64,000 bases of DNA from Parvibaculum sp040216885 (lineage in GTDB: Bacteria > Pseudomonadota > Alphaproteobacteria > Parvibaculales > Parvibaculaceae): the NCBI GenBank assembly GCA_040216885.1, contig JAVJOG010000024.1, positions 1-64,000 on the forward strand. The letters are read 5' to 3'. Below the pieces are notes generated by a model. The model was not told where the DNA came from. It saw only the letters and a program-made list of their open reading frames with translations, and did no database searches. This document shows positions 44,037-54,086 of this stretch, one piece after another. A program made the translations under genes and the position numbers. Position 1 is the first letter of the stretch, and each line of letters starts with the position of its first letter.

Positions 44037-44858
44037 TCAGGAGTTCACGATTTCCCATGCGCCGTCGGGCTGGCGGCAGGCTGTGCCATAGGCTTCCTCG
44101 GCGCGGCCGCCGATGGTGACGACGGTCTGATACTCGCGGCAGTAGCGGCCGGGATGCGCTTCGAATGTGCGCATCGGCGTGACTTCGTAGCCGTAGCCGG
44201 TCTGCGCGTCGTGCCACGAGACCGGGCGACGGTTCGGCGCATATTCGAGGACGTCGCCGATGCAGGCCCAGTTGCTGGCGTCGATCGCATGACCGAGCGC
44301 CCCGCCGAGGACCGCACCGATCAGCGCACCGCCGATCACCGGGCCGGCGCCCCTCCCCTGGTCGGCGCCTATGACGCCACCGAGAATGGCGCCGATCACC
44401 GTGCCGACAGCCTGGCTGTTGCAGGCAGAGTGGCGGTAGCCGTAGCTCTCGTAAGGTCCGTCATAGTAGCCGGGGTGGGCGCGCACATAGACCGGCTGCG
44501 GTACCGTCACGTAGTGATAGATATTGCGATAGACGATGGTGGAGCCGGAGCGATGCGCGATGGCGCGATTTCCGTAGTGGCCATGCCAGGGGCGGTCGGC
44601 ATAAACCGGGCCCGGGTGATGCCGCACGGCAAGCTCCTGCCGGTGGACGTTCTGGCGATGCTGCCACAAAGGGTCCGGCTGCATGCGCGCGGGATGCCGT
44701 GCTGCATCGGGGCGGTCGTGGCGATGGTAAATGTCGCCGCGGTAGCTGCCGCGGTCGTCCCAAGGGTCGCCCGGTGCAGCCAGCGCGGCGCCACCGAGGC
44801 TGAGACCGATCAGGGCGGCAACCGCCACGCCTGCCGTTTTTCCAGTTTGCCGCACCAT
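44037..44858 (-). CDS. Exported protein with glycine-zipper segment
   Basis: 273 residues. A signal peptide (GVAVAALIGLSLGGAALA, then APGDPW) is followed by a His/Arg/Tyr-rich region. A glycine-zipper helix pair occurs at about 150-195 (VGTVIGAILGGVIGADQGRGAGPVIGGALIGAVLGGALGHAI), as in 17 kDa surface antigen-like and RcnB-type outer membrane proteins. The C terminus has a conserved YEVTPMRTFEAHPGRYCREYQTVVTIGGRAEEAYGTACRQPDGAWEIV domain. It is likely an envelope protein; precise function unknown. It ends at a strong terminator and is divergent from the dehydrogenase gene across about 200 bases. Confidence 0.82.
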   Translation of the reverse strand: MVRQTGKTAGVAVAALIGLSLGGAALAAPGDPWDDRGSYRGDIYHRHDRPDAARHPARMQPDPLWQHRQNVHRQELAVRHHPGPVYADRPWHGHYGNRAIAHRSGSTIVYRNIYHYVTVPQPVYVRAHPGYYDGPYESYGYRHSACNSQAVGTVIGAILGGVIGADQGRGAGPVIGGALIGAVLGGALGHAIDASNWACIGDVLEYAPNRRPVSWHDAQTGYGYEVTPMRTFEAHPGRYCREYQTVVTIGGRAEEAYGTACRQPDGAWEIVNS

Positions 44859-45056
44859 GGTGGGCCTCCGTTCCAGGGGCGGAAATCCACTTCCGCCAGC
44901 ATGGACAGGTTTTCATGTCGCACATGAACGGCGGCTGAACCGGCCGTCGATCGCGTGCCCACAATGCCGCAGGCCGCCGGAGTTGAAATCACCCGCCATT
45001 TCCTTTCGAATTCCCCTCGACAACGCCCCCGCCCCGCCAACACCCCTGGAGAACCG

Positions 45057-46295
45057 ATGACCGACAGCCACGCGACGAGCGCTTATGGAAGATCGGTTGC
45101 GGACGCCTGCCGCCGCCTGGGCTACGGCTCAACCGTTGAAACGCTGCTGACGCTGGCAGCGCTCGAGATCAAGGTCGAAATACCGATCATCCGCGATAAT
45201 GGCGAGTTGGCGATCTTCACCGGCTACCGGGTGCAGCATCAGAATGTGCGCGGACCGTGCAAGGGCGGCCTGCGCTATCACCCGCAGGTCGATATCGACG
45301 ATGTGCGGGAGCTTGCCGCGCTGATGACGATGAAGACGGCACTGGCCGACATTCCACTGGGCGGTGGCAAGGGCGGCGTCGCCTGCAACCCCCACGAGAT
45401 GAGCCCGCGCGAACTCGAAACGCTGACGCGCAAATTCGTCAAGCGCATTCATCGCGAGATCGGGCCCAACGCCGACATCATGGCGCCCGATGTCGGCACC
45501 AACGCGCAGACGATGGGCTGGATTCACAGCGAGTATTCATCGATCTACGGCCACTCGCCGGCGGCCGTGACTGGAAAGCCGCTGGCGCTTGGCGGGTCGC
45601 TCGGCCGCGACAAGGCGACGGGTCACGGCATCGGCATCGTCGTTGCCGAGTATGCACGGCACTGCAATACATCACTCCAGGGCGCGACCGCCGTCGTTCA
45701 GGGGTTCGGCAATGTCGGGCTTCATGCGGCGCAAGCGCTCGCCGCGCTTGGCGTGAAAGTCGTCGCAATCTCGGACTCGCGCAGCGCGGTGCATCGCAAC
45801 GCCGGCGTCGACCTCGCCGTGCTGTCGGCGCAGAAACGTTCGCGAGGTTCGCTGAAGGATGCCGAAGAACACGATTCCATAGATCCGGAAACGCTGTTCG
45901 AGATCGACTGCGACTATCTGGTACCGGCCGCGCTTGGCGATGCGATCCATATGGGCAATGTGGCGCGCCTGGCATGCCGCACCATCGTCGAAGGCGCCAA
46001 CGCCCCCATCACGGCCGAGGCAGACGTTGCACTTCGGGAGCGCGGCATTGCAGTCATCCCCGATATTCTGGCAAACGCTGGCGGGGTGATCGTCAGCTAT
46101 TTCGAGTGGGTGCAGAACCTGCAACGGCAGACATGGCCGCTCGAACGGGTCGATGCCGAACTCACCCGCATTCTCGGCAATGCCGCCCGCGCGGTGCTGG
46201 TCCATGCGGGCGAGGGGAGCCTCGACCTGCGCTCGGCAGCGTTCGATATCGCTGTCCGGCGGGTCAAGGAAGCGCTGGATGCCACGGGGATATGA
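45057..46295 (+). CDS. gdhA: Glu/Leu/Phe/Val dehydrogenase family, probable glutamate dehydrogenase
   Basis: 412 residues from the ATG at 45057 (GGAG seven bases upstream). The substrate/catalytic lysines are K69 in GPCKGGLRYHP, K93 in MTMKTALADIP and K105 in LGGGKGGV. The NAD site VVQGFGNVG and EGANAPIT are present. It interconverts glutamate and 2-oxoglutarate (or a related amino acid) with NAD(P)H. The length of about 410 residues matches hexameric GDH II. It stands alone, followed by uppP on the same strand across 92 bases. Confidence 0.9.
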   Translation: MTDSHATSAYGRSVADACRRLGYGSTVETLLTLAALEIKVEIPIIRDNGELAIFTGYRVQHQNVRGPCKGGLRYHPQVDIDDVRELAALMTMKTALADIPLGGGKGGVACNPHEMSPRELETLTRKFVKRIHREIGPNADIMAPDVGTNAQTMGWIHSEYSSIYGHSPAAVTGKPLALGGSLGRDKATGHGIGIVVAEYARHCNTSLQGATAVVQGFGNVGLHAAQALAALGVKVVAISDSRSAVHRNAGVDLAVLSAQKRSRGSLKDAEEHDSIDPETLFEIDCDYLVPAALGDAIHMGNVARLACRTIVEGANAPITAEADVALRERGIAVIPDILANAGGVIVSYFEWVQNLQRQTWPLERVDAELTRILGNAARAVLVHAGEGSLDLRSAAFDIAVRRVKEALDATGI

Positions 46296-46387
46296 GCGAC
46301 ATCGACGCGCCATAAGGTTCATGTAAGGCTTCACATGATAAGTTCGTCTGGAATCACCCGTTACGCAGCCCAGGACCGCCCGCCGAC

Positions 46388-47197
46388 ATGCCCGAAAACA
46401 GCTTCCTGCAGGCACTCATCCTCGGAATCGTGGAGGGCGTGACGGAGTTTCTTCCGGTTTCGTCGACCGGCCATCTCATCGTCGTCGGCGATCTTCTCGG
46501 ATTCGACGGTGTGCCCGGCGAGGTCTTCGAGACATCGATCCAGATTGGCGCGATCATGGCGATCTGCACACTCTATATGGAACGGCTTGTTGGCGTTGCC
46601 CGCGGAATTTTCACGGGCGATCCGATGGCCCGCTCCTTCGTGACATCCATCGTGCTTGCAACGCTGCCCATGGTCGCACTTGGCGCAATCTTTTACGACT
46701 TCATCGTCGGCGTACTGTTTTCGCCCTATGTCGTCGCTACGGCCTTCATTGCCGGCGGCGCAGCCATCATCGTCATAGAACGCATGCAGATCGAAGAACG
46801 CATCGGATCGATCGAAGCCCTTACGCCGCTGACCGCGATCAAGATCGGCGTCTTCCAATGCCTGGCGCTTGTGCCCGGCATGTCGCGTGCGGGAGCGACG
46901 ATCATCGGCTCGCTGATCGTCGGCGTCGAGCGGAAGACCGCGGCGGAGTTTTCGTTCTTTCTTGCCATTCCGGTCATTGTCGCCGCGACGGCGTTCGACC
47001 TGTGGGGCAATCGAACTCTGATCAACGGCACGCACCTTCCCATCCTAGCGACCGGATTTGCCGCCGCCTTCCTCTCCGCGCTGGTCGTCGTGCGATGGTT
47101 CGTCGGCTTCGTCAGCCGCCACGGCTTCACCGTGTTTGGCTGGTACCGGATTATCTTCGGCAGCCTGTTGTTCGTCTACTTCCTGACGCGCGGATGA
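46388..47197 (+). CDS. uppP: Undecaprenyl-diphosphatase
   Basis: 269 residues, eight or so helices. Both signature stretches are present: EGVTEFLPVSSTGHL near the N terminus (with the catalytic Glu and Ser) and PGMSRAGATI around residue 160 (with the conserved Arg). It dephosphorylates undecaprenyl diphosphate on the periplasmic face to recycle the cell-wall lipid carrier; overexpression confers bacitracin resistance in other bacteria. It is preceded by a small CATGT/ACATG inverted repeat (46320-46337) in the gap after gdhA. It is convergent with the desaturase. Confidence 0.95.
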   Translation: MPENSFLQALILGIVEGVTEFLPVSSTGHLIVVGDLLGFDGVPGEVFETSIQIGAIMAICTLYMERLVGVARGIFTGDPMARSFVTSIVLATLPMVALGAIFYDFIVGVLFSPYVVATAFIAGGAAIIVIERMQIEERIGSIEALTPLTAIKIGVFQCLALVPGMSRAGATIIGSLIVGVERKTAAEFSFFLAIPVIVAATAFDLWGNRTLINGTHLPILATGFAAAFLSALVVVRWFVGFVSRHGFTVFGWYRIIFGSLLFVYFLTRG

Positions 47198-47206
47198 CGG
47201 ACACCG

Positions 47207-48529
47207 CTACTCGGCAGACGGTTCGCCGCCGCCTGCGCGGCGGGGCGCCGCGACCCTGGAATCGTCCGCCGGATGCTTCGTGCGGCCATCCCGGCGCGGC
47301 GCAAGGCGTGGCCCGGATGCCGGTTGCAACGGCCAGGCGGCCCTGAGATCTTTCGGTGTTTCGCGGCCATGCGCCGCAAGGTCGATCGGTTCGGCCGTGG
47401 GCTTGCCATTGAAATCGGTCCACTGCTTGCGCTCATAGTCGAAGAGCTTGCAGGCACGAACGATCTTCAAATATTCGCCTGGTGTCAGCCGGTAGCGAAC
47501 GACGTCCTCGCCATAGGCTTCGATCAGCAGTGCTTGCGCTTCGGTCAGCTTGTAGCCGGGGATCGAGGGCAATGCGTGATGGGCATGATGCAGCATGACC
47601 CATTTAAACAATGGCAGAAAATCGAACGGCAGATCGACATGCGCGGTCCCGCGAATGTTGCCCCCGTAGAAGTTCCATTCGCCGGGGTTGTCGAACCACG
47701 GCACTTCAGGATGATTGTGCTGCAGGAAGATCGACAGCGCCATCAGGTAGTTCCAGACAGCGAAGGGTATGAACCAGCCGAGCAGCATCGTCAGCCAGAG
47801 AGCGCGCTCGGGCGCCAGCCAGCTACCGAGAACGCCGATGCCGACCACGACACCGCCACCGACAAGGAGCACGAAAAGCGTGTCGGACAAGTGCCGGCGC
47901 CACTCATCGCGTGCCTCGGGCGAGACCGGCAATACCAGCTTCGGAATCCAGAATGCAATCCAGTAGTAGATCAACGGCCCGAAGATGCTGCGATAAACGC
48001 GCTCGATCCCGCGACGCAAGGGCGAAGAGGCGTCGAATTCCTGCTTCGACATCGGCGCCCACACATAGTCGAACCCCTTGAGGTTGGTGTAGCGATGATG
48101 GATGCGGTTGTGGACGACGTCCCAAAGGCTGCGCGAATGCAGACAAGGCACGAAGACAAGTCTCGTAATCCAGCGGTTCATGGTGCGGCCGGGTACAAAG
48201 GCCGAATGTCCGCTGTCGTGGCCGATCAGGAACAAGAGGCCGATCAGCGCTCCGTTTGCGATTGCAAAGAGCAGGTTCGCCGCAATCGGCAGCGGCGCCA
48301 CGGCGCCAACCAGCGTAACGAAATAAAGGACATAATGAACACCGAGTATCCGCAGGCCGCGGCCCAGCGATTTCCCGGTGACATACGCACGCTCGTCCGC
48401 AGTCAGCCAATCCGACGGCACGCCGGCTTTCGACGGACGGACGCCGCTTCGCGTGCTTTCCACTGGCAAAATGCTCACCGGGCGCCTCACCCATTCGTTA
48501 ACGGTAGCCAAAGTCCAGTTCTGGCACAT
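47207..48529 (-). CDS. Fatty acid desaturase (delta-12-type, three-His-box)
   Basis: Up to 440 residues. The three histidine boxes are HDSGH (104-108), HNRIHH (140-145) and HHAHH (314-318), with four or more membrane helices around them. This is the acyl-lipid desaturase pattern. It inserts a double bond into membrane acyl chains using oxygen and an electron donor. The terminal 60 residues are Arg/Pro-rich and may be dispensable. The true start may lie downstream of the first ATG, since no ribosome site is clear. It is divergent from the six-TM histidine kinase (about 116 bases between starts), a pairing that could link acyl-chain composition with the sensor. Confidence 0.88.
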   Translation of the reverse strand: MCQNWTLATVNEWVRRPVSILPVESTRSGVRPSKAGVPSDWLTADERAYVTGKSLGRGLRILGVHYVLYFVTLVGAVAPLPIAANLLFAIANGALIGLLFLIGHDSGHSAFVPGRTMNRWITRLVFVPCLHSRSLWDVVHNRIHHRYTNLKGFDYVWAPMSKQEFDASSPLRRGIERVYRSIFGPLIYYWIAFWIPKLVLPVSPEARDEWRRHLSDTLFVLLVGGGVVVGIGVLGSWLAPERALWLTMLLGWFIPFAVWNYLMALSIFLQHNHPEVPWFDNPGEWNFYGGNIRGTAHVDLPFDFLPLFKWVMLHHAHHALPSIPGYKLTEAQALLIEAYGEDVVRYRLTPGEYLKIVRACKLFDYERKQWTDFNGKPTAEPIDLAAHGRETPKDLRAAWPLQPASGPRLAPRRDGRTKHPADDSRVAAPRRAGGGEPSAE

Positions 48530-48645
48530 GGAATCTTAGGCTAAGCACCTCTTAATTGTGAAGAGCAAGTTTTATTCCAGCCCCAGCGGAACCAAGCATT
48601 TAAGACGATTTTAGGGAAGATCATGCCAGAAAAGGTCGGGACTAC

Positions 48646-50157
48646 ATGTTTCTTCGACCTTGGACGCTTCGCCGGCTGTCGGCTGGCGGCCAGGATCGGC
48701 CATTGGCATGGATCGGTATATTGACCCTCGATGACAGTGCCGCGCTTTCGGTGGATCGACGCGATTTCGCGATGCACTGGCTCACGTTGCGCTTTAGCGA
48801 TGCGGAGCTGGAGAACGATTTCACGGCGGCCAACTATCAGCGCCAGATCTCCGTCACCCGTCTGTCGATGGTGATGGGCGCATTCGTTTTTTCTCTTTTC
48901 GGCATTCTCGACGCCTATATCGTTCCCGAAATTGTCTACGAAGCGTGGCTGTTGCGCTTCGGTCTTGTCTGCCCGGTTCTGTTCGGGCTCGTCGCCTTGT
49001 CCTATGCCGGCCATATCACACACCGGAATTCGGGCTGGCTATCCTTCGCGATGATCACGCCCGGTTTCGTAATCGTCGTGATGACGGCCATCGCGGATGC
49101 GCCGGGCGCCTATCTCTACTATGCCGGCCTCATTGTCGTAATTGCGTACAGCAATTGCGTGTGGCGCCTCAGCTACCTCTATCCGACGATCGTTTCGCTG
49201 ACGACGGTGCTTGCCTATGAAGGGGTGATATTGTTCGTCAATCCGGCACCTTTCGAAATATTCGTGAGCAACAACGCTTTCATGGGTTCGGCCGTCGGCA
49301 TCGCCATGTTCCTGAACTATGTGCAGGAGCGGCAATTGCGGGCGAGTTTCGTGGACAACGAGAAGCTGCGCTTCGAACAGCGCCGTTCGGAGCGGCTGCT
49401 GAGCCGCTCGGAAGCCGCGAGCCGCGCCAAGAACGACTTCCTCGCCATTATGAGCCACGAACTGCGCACGCCGCTCAACGCAATCATCGGGTTCTCGGAA
49501 ATCATCTCTAACCAGATGTTCGGTCCGGTCGGACAAGACCGGTATGTCGACTACGCGACCGACATCCGGTCCAGCGGCACACATCTGCTGAGCATCATCA
49601 ACGATATTCTCGACATCTCGAAGGCCGAAGCCGGCAAGCTGCGGCTGGAAGAGGAGCCGATCGATCCGGTCGATTCACTCAACCGGACGATGCGGATGTT
49701 CCGTCAGCGCGCTTCGGAACTCGGCGTCGACCTCACCTTCCGCGTGCGGGACGACATACCCTGGATCATTGCCGATCCGCGCCTGTTCAACCAGGTCGCG
49801 ATCAATCTGGCGTCGAACGCTCTCAAATTCACGCCGCAAGACGGCCAGGTCCGTATCGAACTCGGGCTCAACAATGCCGGCGACCTTGTGCTCAGCGTCG
49901 ACGACACCGGCATCGGCATCAAGGCGTCGGACATCGCGCGTATATTCGAACCGTTCATTCAGGTTGAGGACGCGATGTCGCGCACTCAGCAGGGCACGGG
50001 GCTTGGCTTGCCGCTGGTGCGCAAGATCATGAGTCTCCATGGCGGCACGGTCGAACTTGAAAGCCGCGTCGGCGAAGGCACGACCGTGAAAGCCACCTTC
50101 CCCAAGAGCCGCTTCGTCGCGCCGCAGGCCGAAGAGGCCGTCCGGCAGGCGCTTTGA
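48646..50157 (+). CDS. Six-TM sensor histidine kinase
   Basis: 503 residues; the ATG at 48646 has GGGA at good distance, but an ATG at 48772 would trim a leader of doubtful value. Six hydrophobic helices occupy about 70-228, with no large periplasmic loop, as in PhcS/LqsS/CqsS-like sensors. The kinase core has H271 in FLAIMSHELRTPLNAI, an N box (NQVAINLASNALKFTP), DDTGIGI and the GTGLGLPLV ATP-lid motifs. It autophosphorylates on a membrane-embedded signal. No cognate response regulator is adjacent. It is convergent with the PilZ-methyltransferase. Confidence 0.88.
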   Translation: MFLRPWTLRRLSAGGQDRPLAWIGILTLDDSAALSVDRRDFAMHWLTLRFSDAELENDFTAANYQRQISVTRLSMVMGAFVFSLFGILDAYIVPEIVYEAWLLRFGLVCPVLFGLVALSYAGHITHRNSGWLSFAMITPGFVIVVMTAIADAPGAYLYYAGLIVVIAYSNCVWRLSYLYPTIVSLTTVLAYEGVILFVNPAPFEIFVSNNAFMGSAVGIAMFLNYVQERQLRASFVDNEKLRFEQRRSERLLSRSEAASRAKNDFLAIMSHELRTPLNAIIGFSEIISNQMFGPVGQDRYVDYATDIRSSGTHLLSIINDILDISKAEAGKLRLEEEPIDPVDSLNRTMRMFRQRASELGVDLTFRVRDDIPWIIADPRLFNQVAINLASNALKFTPQDGQVRIELGLNNAGDLVLSVDDTGIGIKASDIARIFEPFIQVEDAMSRTQQGTGLGLPLVRKIMSLHGGTVELESRVGEGTTVKATFPKSRFVAPQAEEAVRQAL

Positions 50158-50176
50158 GCGCCCGCCGGCAGACATC

Positions 50177-51628
50177 TTATTCCGGCTTGTCGACCACCAT
50201 CAGGTAGATGCACTTCGTCGCGTCGACCTCGACCGTGACACTGGCGACGTCGAGCCCCTCGATCAATGCAAGCATATCCGCCTCGGTGCGGTAGACGAGA
50301 CTCCAGTCGGTCACGAACTCAAGTGGCCATTCGCAGGACTCGCGACCTTTCTTGACATTGGCGAGGATGAGTTTCCCGCCGGGCTTCACCTGCGCGTAGA
50401 GGTCGTGCGTCAATGCGCGGGCGCGGCGCGCCGAAAGGTAGTCGTAGAGACCGAGACTGTAGATCACGTCCTGCGGCGGCAGGGTCTTGAAGAGCGCGCC
50501 AGCTTTCAGAAGCTGGGCAAAGGAGGCCTGCAGACACTGTACCTTGGCGCGGCCCGCATGGCGAACCACTTCCGGATAGGCGTGCTCGTAGGCGTGGTTC
50601 AGGGCCCGGTCGTCCTGGTCGATGAGGGTGAAGTTGACCGGCGACGGCAGCCTGTCGATCTTCAGGTAATCATAGACTTCATAGGCCGAGCCGCAGCCCA
50701 GATTCGAGATGTTGAGCGGCGTGTCGCCGGCGCTCGCGGCAATACGCTCCGCCAGCAGCTTCTGCGTCATGCGCAGCCGGGTGCCCACGCAAGCGCCGGT
50801 CTCGACGCCGATACGGTGCAAGAGCTTTTCGTAGGGCGTGTCGCCCACGCGCTGCCACTCATAGACATAGTTCATGATCCGGTAGTCGCCCGGATAGCCG
50901 AGCGGCTTCTCGTAGCAACGCTTCATCACGGCGCCCGGCATGAAGTCGGGCGTCAGCACGCGCTCGGCATATCGCTTGTGCCGGGCGAGTGTCGCCGGAT
51001 CGCTCCAGACCGGCGTCAGGATGTCGTTGCCCCGATACCAGAGTTCCTTCCATTGCGGCACGATCCGGTCTTCGCAGGCGATCAGCGCATCAAGCAGCAA
51101 TTTCTCCCGCTGGCGCCCCGTTGCCGTGAGACGCGCCTCGAAGGTTTCGAGGATGTCCTTGTAGGAACGGAAGAGATTGATGATCTCGGTAGAGAGTTGC
51201 TGGAACTCCGGCAGAATTCCCTGCGACGTGCCGAAGGCCGGATCGGCCAGCGCCTGCGTCAGCACCAGAGTGTCGTGGTCGGTGACGATGGTCGGAATAT
51301 CGAGATAGCCGGTGGTAAACTCGAGCGCCACGGTCGTGCGGATACCATTCGGCTCGACGCGCCGAATTCGCCCGGCACCACCAAAGAGACGCGCATCGCC
51401 CAGCCGCAATTCGAACGGCATCTCCGCGCCGATCTGATTGTCCCAACCTTCGGCCCTTGCGCTCTGCACCGCGATGCCGGTCATGCTGAGGTTCTTGAGC
51501 GTCGCACGCTCATCGTCGATGAAGACGGCCGGAACCGCCTCGCGAAAGAGCTGTTCCGGTTTGAACCGCTCCGCGCGATAGAACATCTTGCGCCCCTCGG
51601 CGCCCGTCAGTTGCTCATAGGTTCGCAT
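50177..51628 (-). CDS. PilZ-like domain fused to a PhcB-like SAM-dependent methyltransferase
   Basis: About 483 residues from the ATG at 51628 (GGTGGGTGGG upstream); a GTG at 51655 is the alternative. Residues 20-115 resemble a PilZ domain with a (D/N)xSxxG motif (NLSMTG), but an RxxxR c-di-GMP site is not clear, so binding is uncertain. The C-terminal methyltransferase has motif I SNLGCGSAYEVYDYL. It is preceded by KPLGYPGDYRIMNYVYEW and a KLLHR-ACVGTR segment, a signature I associate with the family annotated as 3-hydroxypalmitic acid methyl ester (EF) biosynthesis proteins. It may methylate a fatty acid. The MMPL gene lies upstream on the same strand and the histidine kinase is convergent. 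Confidence 0.72.
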   Translation of the reverse strand: MRTYEQLTGAEGRKMFYRAERFKPEQLFREAVPAVFIDDERATLKNLSMTGIAVQSARAEGWDNQIGAEMPFELRLGDARLFGGAGRIRRVEPNGIRTTVALEFTTGYLDIPTIVTDHDTLVLTQALADPAFGTSQGILPEFQQLSTEIINLFRSYKDILETFEARLTATGRQREKLLLDALIACEDRIVPQWKELWYRGNDILTPVWSDPATLARHKRYAERVLTPDFMPGAVMKRCYEKPLGYPGDYRIMNYVYEWQRVGDTPYEKLLHRIGVETGACVGTRLRMTQKLLAERIAASAGDTPLNISNLGCGSAYEVYDYLKIDRLPSPVNFTLIDQDDRALNHAYEHAYPEVVRHAGRAKVQCLQASFAQLLKAGALFKTLPPQDVIYSLGLYDYLSARRARALTHDLYAQVKPGGKLILANVKKGRESCEWPLEFVTDWSLVYRTEADMLALIEGLDVASVTVEVDATKCIYLMVVDKPE

Positions 51629-51666
51629 AACCCACCCACCCGTAAACGCATACACACTGGTTTTAG

Positions 51667-51732
51667 GGAATCACAAGGGCTAACGAATTACAAACACTAA
51701 CAAGCAGTTAATGGGCGGCTTTAAGTGATTCC
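51667..51732. promoter_or_regulatory. Inverted repeat in the leader of the methyltransferase gene
   Basis: GGAATCAC (51667-51674) and GTGATTCC (51725-51732) are exact inverses 50 bases apart, just upstream of the PilZ-methyltransferase start in an AT-richer stretch. Possible paired operator or looping site. No gene lies in 51656-51788. Confidence 0.35.
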
Positions 51733-51788
51733 ATAATCATGAGTCTAGGGAGAATCGCGAATCTAGTATGCTGCGGCAACCGCAACCA

Positions 51789-54086
51789 CTAGCTCCTGCG
51801 TCCAGCGGCTCTCAAGCGGCTGTTTTCGATAATCCGCATCACTGGCGGCAGCATCAGCCAGTCGATGAAGAGATTGGACATGATGACCAGCGCGGTCATG
51901 GCCCCGAGCGAGCGGTTGACCTCGAAGCCGGAGAAAACCAGCGTCCCGAAACCGAGCGTCAGCGACGCCGTGATGACCAGCATCGCGACACCGACGGTCG
52001 CGAAGACATAGTTGATCGACTGCTCGGGATCGAGACCGCGCTCCCGCGCCTGCCGGTACATCAACAGGAAATAGATCGTGTCGTCGACCACGAGACCGAT
52101 GGTCATGGCGGTGACGACCGAAGCCGCGAGGCCGATGTCCTGGTAGAGAAGCCCCCAAAGGCCGAAGCCGACCAGCGAGGGCAGCATATTGAGGAAGATG
52201 CTGAGAAATCCCAGAAAGGCACTGCGCAGCGCCAGACCCACAATAACGGCGATCAACAGAACCGAGATGGCGGTACTCAGCATCATCGAACGGATATTGA
52301 TGCCGGACAGTTCCGCGAAGAGCACGTTGATGCTGATGCCGGCGCTTTGCATCTCCTGTGGTGCGTTGGCCGACAACCACTGCGCCGCCGCCGCGTTGAG
52401 TTCCCTGATTTCGCTCGATGTCTTGTGACGCAGAATGGCTGTGACGCGGCTCGACGACCGGCTGACGTTGATCTGGTCGTTGAGCGAGGCGCCGTAGGGC
52501 AACGACAACTCGTAGAGCAGGAAGTACTGTGCGATCAATTCGCGGTCGTCCGGTATGTCGCCGCCGGCTGCGGCTGCACCGGCATCCATCGCGGCATGGA
52601 TGCGCCGCGTGATATCGGAGATGGCGACAACGCTGACCACGCCCTCCTGGCCGCGCAGCCAGGTTTCGAAATCCGCGAGACGCCGCTGGTATTCGGGTTC
52701 GAAAACACCGCCCTCCTCACTGCTCCCGACGTCGAACTCAATGATGTTGAGACCGGTCAACCGTTCCTCGGCAAAGTCCGAAGCCTGGCGATAATCGAAG
52801 CGCCAGTCGAAATACCGCGCGAAATCGTCATCGAGCCGGATATTGCCGATCCATATCGCGCTTGCAACCACGACCGCGCCGCAGAGAAAGAAGAGCGGTT
52901 TGTAGTAGCGGTTCACGAAGTGGCCAAGCGAAACCATCGCCGCTTCCGAGCGCTGGACCGCCGGATGCAGGGGCATCAGCACCAGCACCGCGGGAAGCCA
53001 GGTGAAGGTAAAGAAGTAGGCAATTGCGATGCCGATGGCGACGATGTTGCCCTGCTGCTGCAGCGGCGGGGCGTCGGCGAGGTTCATCGCCAGGAAGCCG
53101 ATCATCGTGGTTGCGTTGGTCAGCGTTACCGGCCAGAGGTTCATCCGCACCGCCTCGGCGATCGCCTCCCTCTTTGCCAACCCGCGGCCGAGCGCGCCGA
53201 GCGCCGTGGTGACGATGCGCACGGCCGCGGCCATGTTGACCGTCATGATGATGATCGGACAGGCGACAGTCGCGGTGTTGATTTCCCATCCATACCAGCC
53301 GGCGACGCCCATCGCGGTGGCACTGGAAAGTCCGAGCAGCGAGAGGATGGCGATGCTCGGCAGGATCGCACGCACGAAAATGAACATGACGATCGCGGTG
53401 ACAACGAGACTGATCGGGATCAGCACCATGGCATCGTTCAGCGCGGCCTCGGTGAATGTGCCCATCAACATCACATTGCCGGTGAGTTTCACCTCAATAC
53501 CGGGATGATCCGCCTCGAAGGCGGTCACCAAAGCCCGGCTGGCGGCGATGATGGCCCGCACCTCGGCCGAGGCCTCGACCGGCAAGTTGAAATTGACGAG
53601 GACGCCGGCCGCGCGCCCGTCTTCGGCCAAAAGACGGTTGCGGATCAACGGATCGCCGAGCGCGATCCGTTCGATTTCGTATGCTTCCTCGGGTGTAACG
53701 CTGGAGGGATCGGGAACCAGATCGGCGACCGTGAAGCTGTCGGCGTCGGACGAGACATGCGGAAAGTTCGTCAGCGCATCGACCCGCGTCGAATTCGGCA
53801 ATTGCCAGGCGCGCTCGACCAGATCGCCGATGGCGGCCAGAACATCGGGCTCCGTGACCTTGCGGCCACCGGCCCAGACGACCATCAGCACATTGTTGTT
53901 CTGGCCATATCGGGCGTCGAAGGACTGCAACGCCTTGAGGCCGGCGCCGTCGGGAGCGAAGAAAACGCGGGTGTCCGATGAGATGGTGAACTGCGAGACG
54001 CCAGCGACCGTAACGAGAAAAAGGCCCAGGCACAGCGCGACCGTCGTGCGCGGCACCCACAATACCGGATTCAACACTCTGGCCAT
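51789..54086 (-). CDS. MMPL/RND-family exporter
   Basis: 765 residues from the ATG at 54086 (MARVLNPVLWVPRT); a TTG at 54146 lies further upstream. Two repeats are evident, each with a large periplasmic region and about six helices, 12 in total. Helix signatures include TAIVMFIFVRAILPSIAILSLLGLSSATAMG and SVVTAMTIGLVVDDTIYFLLMYRQARERG. The proton-relay acids lie in VVDDTIYF. The MMPL/HAE-like group exports hydrophobic molecules and lipids (hopanoids, fatty-acid derivatives). It is 134 bases upstream of the PilZ-methyltransferase on the same strand. Export of that enzyme's lipid product is the natural inference. Confidence 0.85.
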   Translation of the reverse strand: MARVLNPVLWVPRTTVALCLGLFLVTVAGVSQFTISSDTRVFFAPDGAGLKALQSFDARYGQNNNVLMVVWAGGRKVTEPDVLAAIGDLVERAWQLPNSTRVDALTNFPHVSSDADSFTVADLVPDPSSVTPEEAYEIERIALGDPLIRNRLLAEDGRAAGVLVNFNLPVEASAEVRAIIAASRALVTAFEADHPGIEVKLTGNVMLMGTFTEAALNDAMVLIPISLVVTAIVMFIFVRAILPSIAILSLLGLSSATAMGVAGWYGWEINTATVACPIIIMTVNMAAAVRIVTTALGALGRGLAKREAIAEAVRMNLWPVTLTNATTMIGFLAMNLADAPPLQQQGNIVAIGIAIAYFFTFTWLPAVLVLMPLHPAVQRSEAAMVSLGHFVNRYYKPLFFLCGAVVVASAIWIGNIRLDDDFARYFDWRFDYRQASDFAEERLTGLNIIEFDVGSSEEGGVFEPEYQRRLADFETWLRGQEGVVSVVAISDITRRIHAAMDAGAAAAGGDIPDDRELIAQYFLLYELSLPYGASLNDQINVSRSSSRVTAILRHKTSSEIRELNAAAAQWLSANAPQEMQSAGISINVLFAELSGINIRSMMLSTAISVLLIAVIVGLALRSAFLGFLSIFLNMLPSLVGFGLWGLLYQDIGLAASVVTAMTIGLVVDDTIYFLLMYRQARERGLDPEQSINYVFATVGVAMLVITASLTLGFGTLVFSGFEVNRSLGAMTALVIMSNLFIDWLMLPPVMRIIENSRLRAAGRRS

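Noticed and set aside
51768..53981. 737-codon open frame on the plus strand across the MMPL gene
   Set aside because: Antisense to a 12-helix transporter with a strongly charged, composition-biased translation and no motif.
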